Assembly: GCF_012489685.1 (NCBI RefSeq)
Contig: NC_080045.1
Location: forward strand, 997,001 to 1,061,000
From: Lotus japonicus
Lineage: Eukaryota > Streptophyta > Magnoliopsida > Fabales > Fabaceae
Direction: 5' to 3'
Length of the DNA stretch: 64,000 bases
This document shows, in pieces, positions 1 through 13,439 of this stretch. Under the pieces are notes generated by a model. The model was not told the DNA's origin. It worked only from the letters and a program-made list of their open reading frames with translations, and ran no database searches. A program made the position numbers and the translations under genes. How positions within the stretch are numbered: position 1 is the stretch's first letter; each line of letters begins with the position of its first letter.

Positions 1-255
1 TTTCATATTCTCTTCATCATGTTTACCAAAAGAAAAACATTTTTAAAATCAAACACAAAGTGGAATTAGTAACGAAAATTTGAGTCTATATGTATGTTTG
101 CTTTCCAAATAATGTTTGCTTTTAAAAGCAACTGTACCAAATGCAACTTTTGTTTATTTAATAGAAGATGCCTTGAAGCTCTGCTCCACAAACAGGGTAG
201 AAGATCACCAAATGTGTTTAAGTTTAACAACTCCTAGTTCCTTCCCTGCGTCATC

Positions 256-263
256 TATAAATA
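256..263 (+). promoter_or_regulatory. TATA box of the peroxidase gene
   Basis: TATAAATA lies 63-70 bp upstream of the peroxidase ATG at 326, a spacing that fits a short 5' UTR. No other promoter element in 1-325 is clear enough to call. Confidence 0.6.
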
Positions 264-325
264 CCATAATTCTTGTTAATGCTTCTCACAATTCAGAAGC
301 AAATTAAAGTTTTGAGTTTTGAAAC

Positions 326-2544
<2,219 letters not shown>

Positions 2545-2995
2545 TTGATGATCCTTATCAAAGTGTGTGTATAAGTGTTACATATCATCTTTTCTTACAA
2601 TTCCACAATGGGTTAAAACTTGAAAGTGTACTTATTTCAGTTATTTGATTGTTGTAATTAATTGACATGCTTATAATTGTTGTATAATTGTCACTCTCTT
2701 CATGTTCCATTTAATGAAAAAGAATTTTTTCTATCGTTTTGTTATTCATAAGGGTTGTCTAAATGATCAATGAGAAAATTTGAGTTAAATAACTCATCGT
2801 TGAATCATATTGAAGATAAGTGAGTTAGAATTTCTATATTTTATTTATAAAAAATCATATTGATTCATTGAGTTGTGGCGTAGTAACCCACATGAGTCAT
2901 TTAAACAAACCTATTAATAATCGAAGACAACATAAATGTGAGCAAATAAAAAAATGTTTCATTGACAAGTCGAAATGCGCTTAGTTTCTGAATTG
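2545..2995. other. 3' flank of peroxidase, no gene seen
   Basis: AT-rich sequence that probably holds the peroxidase 3' UTR and terminator. No open frame or repeat boundary could be supported. Confidence 0.5.
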
Positions 2996-3270
2996 ATGAG
3001 TTGATTGAGCTTTTTGGTGCTACGACATTAGAAAATTATAATAATTATTTCGGTCTGCCTATCATTACTGGTAAATCAATGACTCAAAATTGGATGGAGG
3101 AAGCAGGCTCTTTCACGAGCAGATAGAGAAATGTTGATAAAATATGTTACCCAAATGTTGGTACCTTCGTCTTCATCCTCTACGTATAATTCCCTTGCTC
3201 ATTATGTTTGGACAAAGGTTTTAAAGGTGCCAGATGCTCAAGTCCTCATGGCTGTGATTTCCTGTGGTGG
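2996..3270 (+). pseudogene. Degenerate LINE reverse-transcriptase fragment
   Basis: Broken translation across about 3030-3230 gives NNYFGLPIITGKS, then after a stop REMLIKYVTQ, then HYVWTKVLKVPDA. These resemble the C-terminal RT region of plant L1-type LINEs (LGLPL..GRS, REVLIKAVAQ, IW..W.LKVP). The CACTA element at 3271 inserted directly after it. Assignment rests on remembered family motifs only. Confidence 0.4.
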
Positions 3271-4639
3271 CACTACTAGAAAATACTCAAATTACGACGG
3301 AATTTTGCGACGGAAACAAATTCCGTCCCAAAATAATTAATTCGTGACGGATTTAGCGACATTTTCTTGTCGCTAAGATCTTTTAAAACATTAATTTAAC
3401 ATTTTGGGACAAAATATAAATTTCGTCACAATTTAGGGACAGAATTTTGTAACTCGTCGCAAATTTGCGACGGACAATACATTTCCGTCCCAATTGGAGT
3501 ATTTTTTTTGGAGGGAAGCAAGGCGCCAACTTTAGGGACGCAATAATTTAGTTATTTCATCCCAATTTGTGACAGAGTTAGCAATAATTTCCGTCACAAA
3601 TGATATTTAAAAAATATATTTTTTTGCGGGACGAAATTTAGAGAAACCTTCACAATGTTGAGACGACATTTATTTTCCGTCCCAATTTGAATATTTAGCT
3701 TTGGTGGGAAACCTAGGCGCCAACATTAGGGACGAAATTGTTTAATTATTCCGTCCCAATGTGTGACGGAATAAATGATTACATTCTGTCACAAATAATA
3801 TTTAAAATATATTTGTTATTGCGGGACGAAATTTTAATTATGTCGAAATCTTGGGACGGAAATATACTGTTTGTCGCGATTCAGGGATGGAATATAAATA
3901 CCGTCCCAATTGTTTTATTAATTTTTTGTGGGAATCATGGCGCTAAATTTTGTGACAGAGTTTCGTAATTATTTCGTCCCAACTTGTGACAACATTTGCA
4001 ATAGGATTCCGTCATAAGGGTTATTTAACTATATATGTACTAATTTAGGACAAAATGTACATTTTGTCACAATTTAGGGACGGTTTGAAATTATCCGTTG
4101 CAGTATTGGGACGAAATTTGATATTTCGTCCCCACTTGAACATTTATAATTGAAGAGAATCATTGCGCAAACATTAGGATGAAATTATAAAATTATTCGG
4201 TACCGAATTCTGACGGGCATAGCAATAATTTTTCATCACATATGCTATTGAAAAATAAAATAATCATTTTGGTGATTTTTATTTAAAATGTTATTTACTA
4301 AACTTAATTATTTTATAATCAATATACTGCACATTTTATTATAGGTGGGTATATGGGCCTCGGGTCGGTCCACAAATAAATATGTATTTGATCAATAAAT
4401 ATAAGCTCATACTTTACTATTTTGATCCAGAAAAATAAGATAACTTTTTTTATTTCTCAAAATGTTCTATCTTATTTGATCAGATTTTTATTTCAAGCTC
4501 AATTAAGATGAGATATCTAGTTGATATCCAATAACCATCAGGCCCAATAAAGCTTCATGTTGACCTTGAAGGTTTGTTTGCCCTAATTATATTTCGTGTT
4601 GATTTTAGAGACTCATCTAACCTTATTGGGATTCATGGT

Positions 4640-5090
4640 GTTCTTTAAGGCTCGCCACAATGATCGCGTTCAAGATGGGTACAGATGGAAGGGAACTTCT
4701 CTAGTGTTTATTCTACGGCTTCTGGGTATGAGTGGATCATAGTGAATCGAGTGGCGACGAATGATCTCCGATTTCGGCGTGGCTTCGTCGGGAGAGTGCG
4801 TTATCTGTCATGATGGTCCTGAATCAATCTATCACAGCCTCCGCGACTACGCTCAGGCCAGGGCCATTTGGCAGTGCCGCGGGTTTGACATCAGTAGTCC
4901 CCTGTTTTGTGGTGAGAATGCAGAGGTCTGGTTGAGGAACCTTCAAGATGAAGCGTTCAAGTGAGTGGAGGCTCCTCTAGATGGCATGAGCTTGTTGTTG
5001 CTTGCTGATGTGTCAGGAGTCGCGTCCTTGAGGCCTTAGTTTTCGATTCTCTTGTTTTCTTTTTTCTTTATGAGCTTTAAAAAAAATCTC
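4640..5090 (+). pseudogene. LINE 3' fragment (RT zinc-binding region) inside the CACTA element
   Basis: The frame at 4761-4964 reads CVICHDGPESIYHSL.DYAQARAIW, matching the zf-RVT domain of plant LINEs (C..C...ES..H.LRDC..AR..W). Just upstream, TNDLRFRRG in another frame continues the same domain, so a frameshift separates them. After the frame, CTTTATGAGCTTTAAAAAAAA at 5069-5089 looks like a LINE tail. The piece is in sense orientation and non-functional. Confidence 0.6.
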
Positions 5091-5284
5091 TTAACAACAT
5101 AAAATATAAAAAAAGGAACTCTTAGGCTCCTAAACAAAAATTCCCTTATTTCCTTAACCCCCAAACCCCCTTCTTTCTCTCCGAGCAAATGGGAAACAAA
5201 AATTCCCTTAAAAAAAATAGAACGTAACTCTTCTATTCGAATAACTAGGGTTTCCGATCATCAATCCGTGCGGCGACGAAAAAG

Positions 5285-6094
5285 ATGTTTGGTGGCAGAG
5301 CGCCGCCGAAGAAGAGCGACATCACCAGGTAATATGACATCTTAGGTGTCTCCAAGACCGCTTCGCAAGATGATTTGAAGAAAGCTTACAAGAAAGCCGC
5401 CATTAAGAATCACACCGATAAGGGTGGTGATCCTGAAAAGGTTGCTTTCTCATGTTTTCCTTTTCTTAATTTTCTTCGTTTTTGATTATTTTTAGTTGTA
5501 GGAATGATTAATTACTTTACTCACCTCGTTTTGTAATTCTGAATTGTTTGATTTTGGGTTTTCTTTGGTTAATTTAGCTTGTCTATAACAAAATTGGATG
5601 TTTTTCATCGATTTAGGGTTGAAATTTGTCGAAAAATCCAATTTTTCGTGGTGGGGTTTGGAGTAGTGTGGTGCTGTAGTGTTGTGTTGTGTTGTCAAGG
5701 ATCTGGCATGAAGGTTTCTATAAGACACCTTGGTCCATCAATGATTCAGCAAATGATGCAGCATCCTTGCAATGAATGTAAGGGTACTGGTGAAACTATA
5801 AATGATAGGGACCGCTGCCCACAGTGCAAGGGTGGTAAGGTTTCCCAAGAGAAGAAAGTACTTTAAGTTTTCGTGGAGAAGGGAATGCAGAACGGGTAGA
5901 AGATTACATTCCCTGGTGAAGCTGATGAAGCACCAGATCCAATTACTGGGGATATCGTGTTTGTGCTTCAGTTGAAGGAACACCCCAAATTCAAAAGAAA
6001 GGCTGAAGACCTCTTTGTGGAGCACACCCTGTCCCTCACTGAGGCGGTGCTTTATTTCCTGGTTCCTTAATCTCAATTCGTTCTCTCTCGTCAG
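5285..6094 (+). pseudogene. Captured DnaJ (type I HSP40) gene fragment
   Basis: ATG at 5285 starts MFGGRAPPKKSDITR, then a stop replaces the first Tyr of the J domain, followed by [19 protein letters not shown] and [17 protein letters not shown]. The essential HPD motif reads HTD. GTTGCTTTC follows at 5441, where a normal gene has its first intron. From about 5698 comes GSGMKVSIRHLGPSMIQQM, the last two CxxCxG zinc-finger repeats (CNECKGTG, CPQCKGG) and the substrate-binding region (KITFPGEADEAPD), with further stops, ending at a donor-like CAG|GTTTGT at 6094. The middle exons are missing. Retained intron sequence shows capture from genomic DNA rather than cDNA. The family is a plant ANJ1/J2-type co-chaperone of HSP70. 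Confidence 0.85.
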
Positions 6095-7349
6095 GTTTGT
6101 CTTTTCTTTTTTCTTTTCTCCTTCCTCAACGAAATATATAGCACTGATATAAACACAAAATCAAAATCAAATAGTGAATTTATCCCTTGCTATGATAATT
6201 TAAGTCTTGGTTGTGGCTCAGAGCAAAAATCAAGAACTGCTAAAAATGTTGTAAATCAGTTGGAGGGATCTGACTTGTATTTTCTTGATGTCACGAATTG
6301 ATTATTTTTTGGTATATCATAGGATTCTTAGCTTTCCTCCCACATTTTGGATGAAAGGTCAAATTTTGAACTGGATAGAATAAGGCTATTGTTTCACTAA
6401 TAAGCAACATTATGTCTAGTGAGGTTTCAAGCTAGGGGTGTTACATTGGAGAAGGAATACAGGTTGATTTGTAGGCTTTGTACTTCGGTTTCGAATTTGA
6501 ATTTTGCTAATATTTTTAACTGTCTATTGATAGATAATATCTAAGGGTAGATAGTGGTACCTTTTCTAAGCTAGTTTCATTATCACTAGTATGCTTCCTG
6601 ATACATGCTCTTCATTAGTTCTTTTTTAGAAATCAAATGTATTTCATGGTTTTTTGCAAGTGGCTTGACCAAGACAAGATTTTATTCTTACAGGATCCTA
6701 GAATGCACAATTCCACTAGTTATACACTTATACACTCCATATGCATCCTTCCACAACCTTAGTAAAACAACATACAGAAGGCTAGAAGTCTGTGTTTCCA
6801 CTATCCAGCAAATGATGTTGAGTGACAACCATGATCATATTACCAAATTTATCTTTTACACATACTTGACAAATTTTTAACATATGTAGAGACCATCGTC
6901 GTTATTAGATCTGATAGATTTCCAACCATGACCAGAGCTTTGTTTCACTACTATACCATTACACTTAAGGTGCACTGAGCATACAACTTGCCTGTAGATA
7001 GTATTTCGTCTGCTCCTCTGCAAATGCCTTTGTTAAAGTGCTCATATGTCATATCAACACGATAGCAGGTTTTTGTTTCATCTACTCCTCATGATGTTCC
7101 AGGAAGTGATGAACAAATTTGATGGCTAAATGGATAGATATTATTATAGATCATGGTTTATGTATTGATGAATTATTTTATATTTTAAATCATTTTGATA
7201 CTTAATTATACTTATGACAAGATAGATATGTTTAAGTTGGATATTGTATCTATTGATGAAATTATTTGAATATGATAATTGTTTTATGGTTCAGCTCATT
7301 TTTGTTTTAAAATTTATGATATTCATTGGAATTTGTAAATATATTTGTA
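6095..7349. other. CACTA interior, unassigned
   Basis: AT-rich sequence between the DnaJ fragment and the right subterminal repeats. Short open frames, for example near 6605-6880, show no recognisable domain. Confidence 0.4.
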
Positions 7350-7993
7350 ATGAAATCTCATTTGAGATTTCCGTACCAAAATTATACATTTGCGTTGGAG
7401 CAATTTCGTCCCCAACTAGTACCAGAATTTTTTTTCAAATCGTCACAAATCAGTGACGGAATATATCCGTCGCAATATTTGGGACGGACTATCTTATTTT
7501 CATTTCTGTCGTAACAAAAATTAATATTTCCGTCACCAAAACCAAAACCGTCGCAAAATTTGGGACAGATTTGTTATTTTTATTTCCGTCATAATAAAAA
7601 TCATTATTTTTGTCACCAACTCTGTCACGAAATTATTATTAAAAAAATATAAGTAATTATATTCCGTCCCAAACTTGGGACGGATTAATATGATCCGTCC
7701 CAAAAAGTTTATTTCTTCCGTCGCCAATTCCATCACGCATTTATTATATTCCGTCCTTATTTCCGTCCCAAAAGCGAGACGGAATAATAAATTCCGTCCC
7801 AAAAGCTTTGCGACGAGCCAAATTGCGACGAAATATTTTAGTCGCACATTCCGTCCCAAAATTATTTAGGGACGGAAATTTCAACTGTTGTGCGACGGAT
7901 TCGTCCGTCCCAAAACAGTGTTTTTGTAGTAGTGTGGGGTGAAATGATATTGTGTTGGTTCGTGCGAATCTTCCTGGATGAGGATACCTTTAT

Positions 7994-8595
7994 TGTGATA
8001 TCAAGTGTGAGTAAGTCTTACATTGGAAGATAAAGATAACTTTGAACGACTTATAAGTGAGATGACTCATACACCTAATGCCTTAAGGTTTTGGGTGAAA
8101 GATGTGGTGTTCAACTCTCTTGTGGTTTGCTCTTTAACCAAATGTGGAGTTTTATCCTCGAGTTTTAAAATCAACTCCTTTGTTTGGTCCAACAGGGGTA
8201 TCAGAGTCGATGGTTGTTTGACCATGGTGATCGACTCCTTGTGTCGGAAGTCTTCCTGGCTATGTTATGACCATGCGGCGAGTCCCGTTGATCAGTCAAT
8301 GACAGTGCAAGTATTTAGAGACCCAAGTATTTGGGCTTTCATTTGAGATAGACTCACATTTGAGGGGAAGATTGTTATGATATCAAGTGTGAGTAACCCC
8401 ACATTGGGTGTGAGTAACCCCACATTGGAAAATAATGATAACTTTGATTGGTTTATAAGTGAGATGACACATACACCTAATATCTTAAGGTTTTGGGTGA
8501 ATGATGTAATGTCCAACTCACTTGTAATTTGCTCTTTACTCAAATGTGGAGTTTTATCCCGAATTTTAAAATCATCTCCACTTTTCGGCCCAATA
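7994..8595 (+). mobile_element. TRIM (short LTR retrotransposon), both LTRs present
   Basis: The left LTR (about 7994-8194, ending GGTCCAACA) and right LTR (8373 to about 8595, starting TGTTATGATATC) share GATATCAAGTGTGAGTAA, ACATTGGAA, TTATAAGTGAGATGA and TTAAGGTTTTGGGTGAA in the same order. Directly after the left LTR, GGGTATCAGAGTC (8196-8208) is a one-mismatch primer-binding site for initiator tRNA-Met. TTTGAGGGGAAGA just before the right LTR is the polypurine tract. The internal region is only about 180 bp and non-coding. The right LTR has a duplicated GTGTGAGTAACCCCACATTGG start. GATACC on both sides is a possible but imperfectly placed target duplication. Confidence 0.8.
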
Positions 8596-8599
8596 GATA

Positions 8600-8985
8600 C
8601 CACCCTAATTTTTGCTACTCTTGCCTAACATACATCTGTTTTGAGGCCGAAGTCGTAGCAAAACATAATCCTTCCTAGTAAGTTATTGATGGAGATAAAA
8701 AAAGAACATCATCATACTAAATAGACTGCATGCTGATATGTTAAATCATTAAGATCATTCATATATATAAATAATAAGCAAGCGAAAGTGTACTTAAATT
8801 CATAAAAGTGTTGATGCGTAGGTGAAAATAAACACATGATGGCCGAGTCCATTTTTCTAATAGGCTCGTACAGAAATATTATAAAAATATATAACACTCC
8901 TCTTTAACTACTAAGATTTTCACACATTATATGATTAAGCAGGAGATCAAGAAATAAGTTATTAATAGAATAATAAAAAATTGAC
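8600..8985. other. No gene seen
   Basis: AT-rich sequence without a supportable frame or repeat boundary. Confidence 0.4.
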
Positions 8986-8989
8986 GTCA

Positions 8990-9113
8990 TAATAGCTTAA
9001 GTAGTATAGTTGAGAGACATATGGGTTGGGTAGAAGAAAGTCCATGATTTAATTCCTGACGGGTGTAATTTATCTTTCTAATGTACCAAAAAAAATAAAA
9101 AAAAAATTTGTAC
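8990..9113 (+). mobile_element. tRNA-derived SINE candidate
   Basis: TAGCTTAAGTAGT (8993) resembles a pol III A box and GATTTAATTCC (9046-9056) a B box, at tRNA-like spacing. The body ends with TTTCTAATGTACC followed by an A-rich tail (9090-9113). This is the layout of a short plant SINE. No clear target duplication was found. Confidence 0.5.
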
Positions 9114-9333
9114 TTTATCCTATCTCTTTTTACAGTATGAAAATTGAAGAACCAGAAACAATTTAATTTGAAATAATGAGCACTCATCAAAAGCACCTAG
9201 CTAGCCATATATAGAAAGAAGAAAATTAATTAAGCCATCCACCCTGGACTTCTCAGAAGCTTCACATGAAACTTAACTCATGCCCGCCCGAGAAAGATTT
9301 TCTAGGAAGGAAAATTAAAAACTTGAATAACTC

Positions 9334-10636
9334 TTAGAGTTTCGTGTCCGTAATTTCTTGCATAACGAGCCTCCTGGACCTGTTGATGGTGAGAAAGCAC
9401 AAGTAAACATGTTCCTCAAGCTCTCCCAGCTGCTCCAAAAAGCTAGACTCCCGGTCACGAAACTCACACACCACCCGCTTCAAAATCTCCCACTTCCCAT
9501 TATTCCTCACACAAACACCAGCAACTGTTTTCCTATGCTCCACCTCATCATGCAACCTCTTCACCATCCTGCTCATAGTGTCCAAATCATTGATCACAAT
9601 ATAAACCCCTTTCGCAGCAACATCAAGTTGCTCGCACAACCTCTCATCAGAATTAGAATTAGAAGAGCGCGTGGTAATTACTTTTTCATTATTACCACGT
9701 GCTTTACTAATTCTCTTCATGAACAAACCAACTAATCCACACACGATGCTCGGTGCGACCACCAACCCAACCACGCTGTGGAAACAAAATACTAAGAGAA
9801 TAATCAGAACAACGCCATGTGATGTCACAAGAACGATTCCTCCAACGTTTTTCCCAACTCTCTTCACATTTAACCTTCTTCTGATTCTCCCTCTTTTCAA
9901 TATCAGCCTATGCATGAGCGCCATGTGTCCGTCACGGATTTCACGGAACTGCACGGCGCTAACAACGTTGGACAGAGGATTGTTTTGCAAGGCAAAGGAA
10001 GCAATATCTTTATAGATATCAATATCAATATCATGATCATCATTCTTCTGGGCTTTGCAATCGAGGTGGGCTCCTTTGCTTAGCTTAACAACACGTGTGA
10101 GACTTCGATAAGCTTGTCGCGTCGATTGGATTGCTTCAAGAATGGTGTCACAACAACGACATGCTTCTAAGCTTGCTTCGAAGTAGTCCACCACAAGACG
10201 GTGCACCTTCATGTTTGTTATAATCTCTTGTCGAGGTTCAAGCAAAAACTCAGTGAGATGCGTCGTGCATAAAGGAACTGAAGAAGAAGGTGTTGAGGAA
10301 GAGGGTATTTTGGTACTTGTATTCCCTAACTGGCCTTGTGCTTTGTTGCATATTTCGATGTAAGACTTTGTTCTGAATGCTTCACGATATTCTTCGTTCA
10401 CGTTTAGCTTCCTTTCCACGTCACATTCTTTCTGTGATCTACCTGCACCTTGTTTATTTGCACAAAACAAAATTAATGAATGCTATTCATCATCTATTAA
10501 ATTAAAATAAGTGAAAACAACTTTTCATATGGATTCAATTAGTATCTAAACACATAGTTAGGAGAAGAGTTGTAGAAATAAACTCGCCTGGTCTTCTCAG
10601 AGAACAAAACCACCCGGTGCATGTCATGGATCTCAT
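9334..10636 (-). CDS. UPF0496 family membrane protein, 2 exons, about 385 aa
   Basis: The long exon (10442-9334) has no in-frame ATG until a residue corresponding to MKVHRLVVDY, so an upstream exon is needed. Exon 1 is placed at 10636-10588 (MRSMTCTGWFCSLRRP); its last base and the first two of exon 2 join in phase as Gly, giving 385 residues. The intron (10587-10443) starts GCGAGT and ends GTGCAG, a GC-AG intron. Motifs EYREAFRTKSYIEIC, LEPRQEIITNM and CCDTILEAIQSTRQAYRSL match the plant UPF0496/At14a-like family (At3g19330 type). Two adjacent hydrophobic segments (GGIVLVTSHGVVLIILLVF and VVGLVVAPSIVCGLVGLFM) follow a basic stretch. The tail is predicted helical. The molecular function of the family is unknown. 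Confidence 0.85.
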
Positions 10637-10730
10637 GGAAAAGGTTGAAGACAATGATATCTGATTTTTTTTTTTTGTTTCTTTCTTGGGCACGAAGTCT
10701 GATTAAATGGATGAAGGAATAATCGAACCG

Positions 10731-10740
10731 ATATATATAG
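10731..10740 (-). promoter_or_regulatory. TATA box and GA-rich leader of the UPF0496 gene
   Basis: CTATATATAT lies about 95-105 bp upstream of the ATG at 10636. Next to it, 10738-10780 is an AGAGAG-rich stretch typical of plant core promoters. Confidence 0.5.
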
Positions 10741-10799
10741 AGAGAGATTGGAGAGAAAGAGACTAGAGAGAGAGGGATTTATGTTGTGTGTTTCTAGCT

Positions 10800-12130
10800 A
10801 GCTTTGGGAGAAGTCCACAAGAGAAAGACAAGAAATCCGAGTTGGCAGTTAGCATAGCCACAAAAGCTTAATGTAGTAGCTTTGCTCCCACGTTAGCGTA
10901 CCTGACACGGTGTGTACTCCCACATCGACACCACTCACCTCCTCCCTTAATTAACCTCAATATAATATGGTACCATGAAATTATATATATATAACTAGGG
11001 AATTTAATCATTACCACTCTTCTACCATATTACTCCATTTGATATCATTAGTTAATTCAATTATAATGTTGAAAAATGTATTAATATGAAAAATTACTAC
11101 CTCTTGTAATATATATTGATTCATGGGCTTTTGCCCCGAAAATTACAAAAAATGTTGATTCATATGGAATAAGATTTTATTTTTATTTTTTATGTCAAGA
11201 CTCAAGAGCTTTGGAGTGGACCTCCGTTTTCAAATTGGACTCTGAGAACGAATGGGCATTGTATCTAGTCAAATTTCTGTCGACATTGTTACCTAAAATT
11301 TATCATAGATTCGATGATTTAAGAGGATCAAATGCAAAATACCTGAAATTACTCAAATTACGGCTAATTAAGGCCTACTTGTTATAATTATATACATTTA
11401 TTAGCATAAAAACAAAAATGAATATTGCTTAATACTCCTCCAATGTTTCATGCACGCAGGGATTGATCTTTGAAGGAGGGTTATGCTTCCCTAGATTATT
11501 GGATTGTGGATAAATGTCAAAATATCATGTATTAATTAATAATTGATAACGAACGCGTTTGTGTGTAAGATATGAAACACAGATGGCACTAATGGAAGAT
11601 ATTAACGTGGTGTCCTACACTACCCAATTGATAGATATGTCTTTCCACGTAGGACTGCTTAATGATTACAGATGTCCCGTGCTAATTTGATCCAGGAGAA
11701 AGATTCTTCTAAATTGAACACAGGCCACGAATTCATTGAAAAGATTCTTTATATTAAACGGTTTTAATTTATTCATACTTTACTTTCTCTTCCATTTCAT
11801 TTTCACTTATTTTTTATAGACTTATTATTTTGGGCATGCCAAATAATTATGCATTGAAAAGGAAATATGAGGGGTATTTCAACCCAATACACAAGAAAGG
11901 AAAAAGAACCAGTTATGTGTTTTATTCACTAGGTTGTGTCTGTTTACAATAGATAGATGTATCGAATAGAATATGCTATAAATTGGTTTGACAAAATGAA
12001 ATTCAGGATCAAAAAGGAGACAACAAGAGAGACTTAGAACATGTATGGTGGTATTTTAATCTCATTTGTGAGTTTTGTTTAGCAAAATATAACTAAGAAA
12101 AGTCAGCAAATCAAAACACACAAATATGAT
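10800..12130. other. Intergenic, no gene seen
   Basis: AT-rich upstream region of the UPF0496 gene with a short TA microsatellite near 10981-10992. Nothing else supportable. Confidence 0.4.
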
Positions 12131-12139
12131 ACACAACAA

Positions 12140-12690
12140 ATCAGATCATAATAGCATAAACATAAAATACGGTACAATGTAGTACATCCAGTAAAAGTGC
12201 GACAATGGAGTGACGATATTGGGGCGGCGACACAGTAATGGAGTAACAGGGGTGATGCGACCAGAGAAGGAGATGTCGCGAAAGTCGGATTTGGTGACCA
12301 AGGGAGGGGTAAGGGTGTTGGAGGAGGACGAGCGATGGCGGCAAAGGGAGGGTGACAATGGAGAAGAAAGAGGGACGTCTGCAGCTCATGGCAGCATAAG
12401 AGGGTTCAGGGAGAAGCGACAGTAAGGGTAGGGTGGCCCGACAGAGGAAGGTTTGGGGGAGGAGCGATGGTAATGGTGAGGCACGACGGAGGAGGGTTTG
12501 GGGAGAAGTGGCAGTAGTGATTGGGGTGGTGGTGAGTCGCGACACGACACATGAGGGTTGAGTGGAGGAGCGGATGGGGAGGGAGATGGCAGAGTAAGAG
12601 AATACAGAAAGGTAGGGTTTGTGAAAATGTAGCTTTGGTAGAGAGAAGCTTATAAGGAAAGTTGAGCAAATAAAATATGTGCCTCATATG
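12140..12690. other. G-rich purine-skewed block of unknown origin
   Basis: On the + strand this block is rich in GGAGG, GCGACA and GGGTTTGGGG; open frames on the minus strand are low-complexity Ser/Pro/Leu translations (for example SLLPQTF, SPNPPPSC) that repeat a ~50-bp motif loosely. It contrasts with the AT-rich flanks, so it may be a captured or tandemly diverged segment. No domain was recognised. Confidence 0.3.
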
Positions 12691-12912
12691 CTTGTTCCAC
12701 AGCCACTAAATGTTGGTATGATCTACTCAGAATCTTAGGTTCTTCACTACTAACTTCAAAATTTATTTCCCTTACACTCCTGCCAGTTTCTTCTGCATAT
12801 TGAAACTCATCTTCCCCTACTCAAAAATTTCTTATTTCACAACTTAATTTCAATTAATTATAAAAAATAACAACAGTTGTAGTAGTGTATTTCACCAATA
12901 GACAAAACTTAC

Positions 12913-13335
12913 CTAGTACTGCCTAGACAACGCTTCGGTCACATTGTCCATGTTCGGAGCAATCCCGATTTTTGAAGTTCCTGCAGCACCAGCATAAGCG
13001 CTCCTTATTCTTTGTATTCTCCGTTCTTGTGAAAATGGAAGCTTCATGAAGAGAGGGGGAAGGGAAAAGGATGCATCTTTGAGGAATTTTGGATGTAGGA
13101 TTTTGTGGGAATGGGAAGGACACGGGGAAAAGGAAAGGCTGCATGGAGATGGTGACGGGATCGTAGGGTGCTTCGAGCTTTGTGAAAAGGGAGTGTGACA
13201 AGTAACAAGTTGGTGAAGGTGCTTGGAGCTTGTGGTTTCTATGTACAAGATTAGTGTTGGAAGCCTGGAAGTGATGGCAAAATGCCATGAAGGCAAAGTC
13301 CTTAGATGAAGAAGATGATGTTGGGATGAGATCAA
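12913..13335 (-). CDS. Candidate first exon of an unrecognised, possibly plastid-targeted protein (fragment)
   Basis: An open frame of 140 codons starts ATG at 13335 and reads MISSQHHLLHLRTLPSWHF, rich in Ser, His, Pro and basic residues like a transit peptide, then IRSAYAGAAGTSKIGIAP and NMDNVTEALSRQY. Just past the end, AG|GTAAGT at about 12914 looks like a splice donor, but the stop TAG overlaps it in this frame. No downstream exon could be identified. It may be a gene fragment carried by an unidentified element. I do not recognise the protein. Confidence 0.25.
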   Translation of the reverse strand: MISSQHHLLHLRTLPSWHFAITSRLPTLILYIETTSSKHLHQLVTCHTPFSQSSKHPTIPSPSPCSLSFSPCPSHSHKILHPKFLKDASFSLPPLFMKLPFSQERRIQRIRSAYAGAAGTSKIGIAPNMDNVTEALSRQY

Positions 13336-13439
13336 TTTATGTGTTTATGATGATGATGATGAAAATGAAGATGGAGATGAAGCGGGATCGGGGATTAGGG
13401 ATTAAGAATTTTGGATTAAGAATTTTAGTTTAAGAAATT

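Larger units (their letters stand above)
3271..7934. mobile_element. Non-autonomous CACTA (En/Spm) transposon, 4.66 kb, with captured gene pieces
   Basis: The element starts CACTACTAGAAAA and ends TTTTTGTAGTAGTG, the canonical CACTA termini, with a perfect 3-bp target duplication TGG (3268-3270, 7935-7937). The outer ~1 kb on the left (3271-4270) and ~0.6 kb on the right (7350-7934) hold many copies of GGGACGGAA/TTCCGTCCC in both orientations, the subterminal repeats that bind transposase in this superfamily. There is no transposase reading frame. The interior carries a LINE zinc-finger piece near 4630-5090 and a broken DnaJ gene at 5285-6094. It would need a transposase in trans. Confidence 0.9.

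Noticed and set aside
8014..8600. Cassandra TRIM with a 5S rRNA promoter
   Set aside because: The LTR lacks the 5S-like box A/IE/box C pattern.
8712..9196. Minus-strand short ORFs as small genes
   Set aside because: Low-complexity AT-rich translations without domains; they overlap a SINE.
9358..10015. Plus-strand ORFs over the UPF0496 gene
   Set aside because: Antisense shadows of the minus-strand coding exon.
12868..12890. Right end of a second CACTA element (GTTGTAGTAGTG)
   Set aside because: The only left candidate (CACTACTAAC at about 12747) gives no matching 3-bp duplication and no subterminal repeats.
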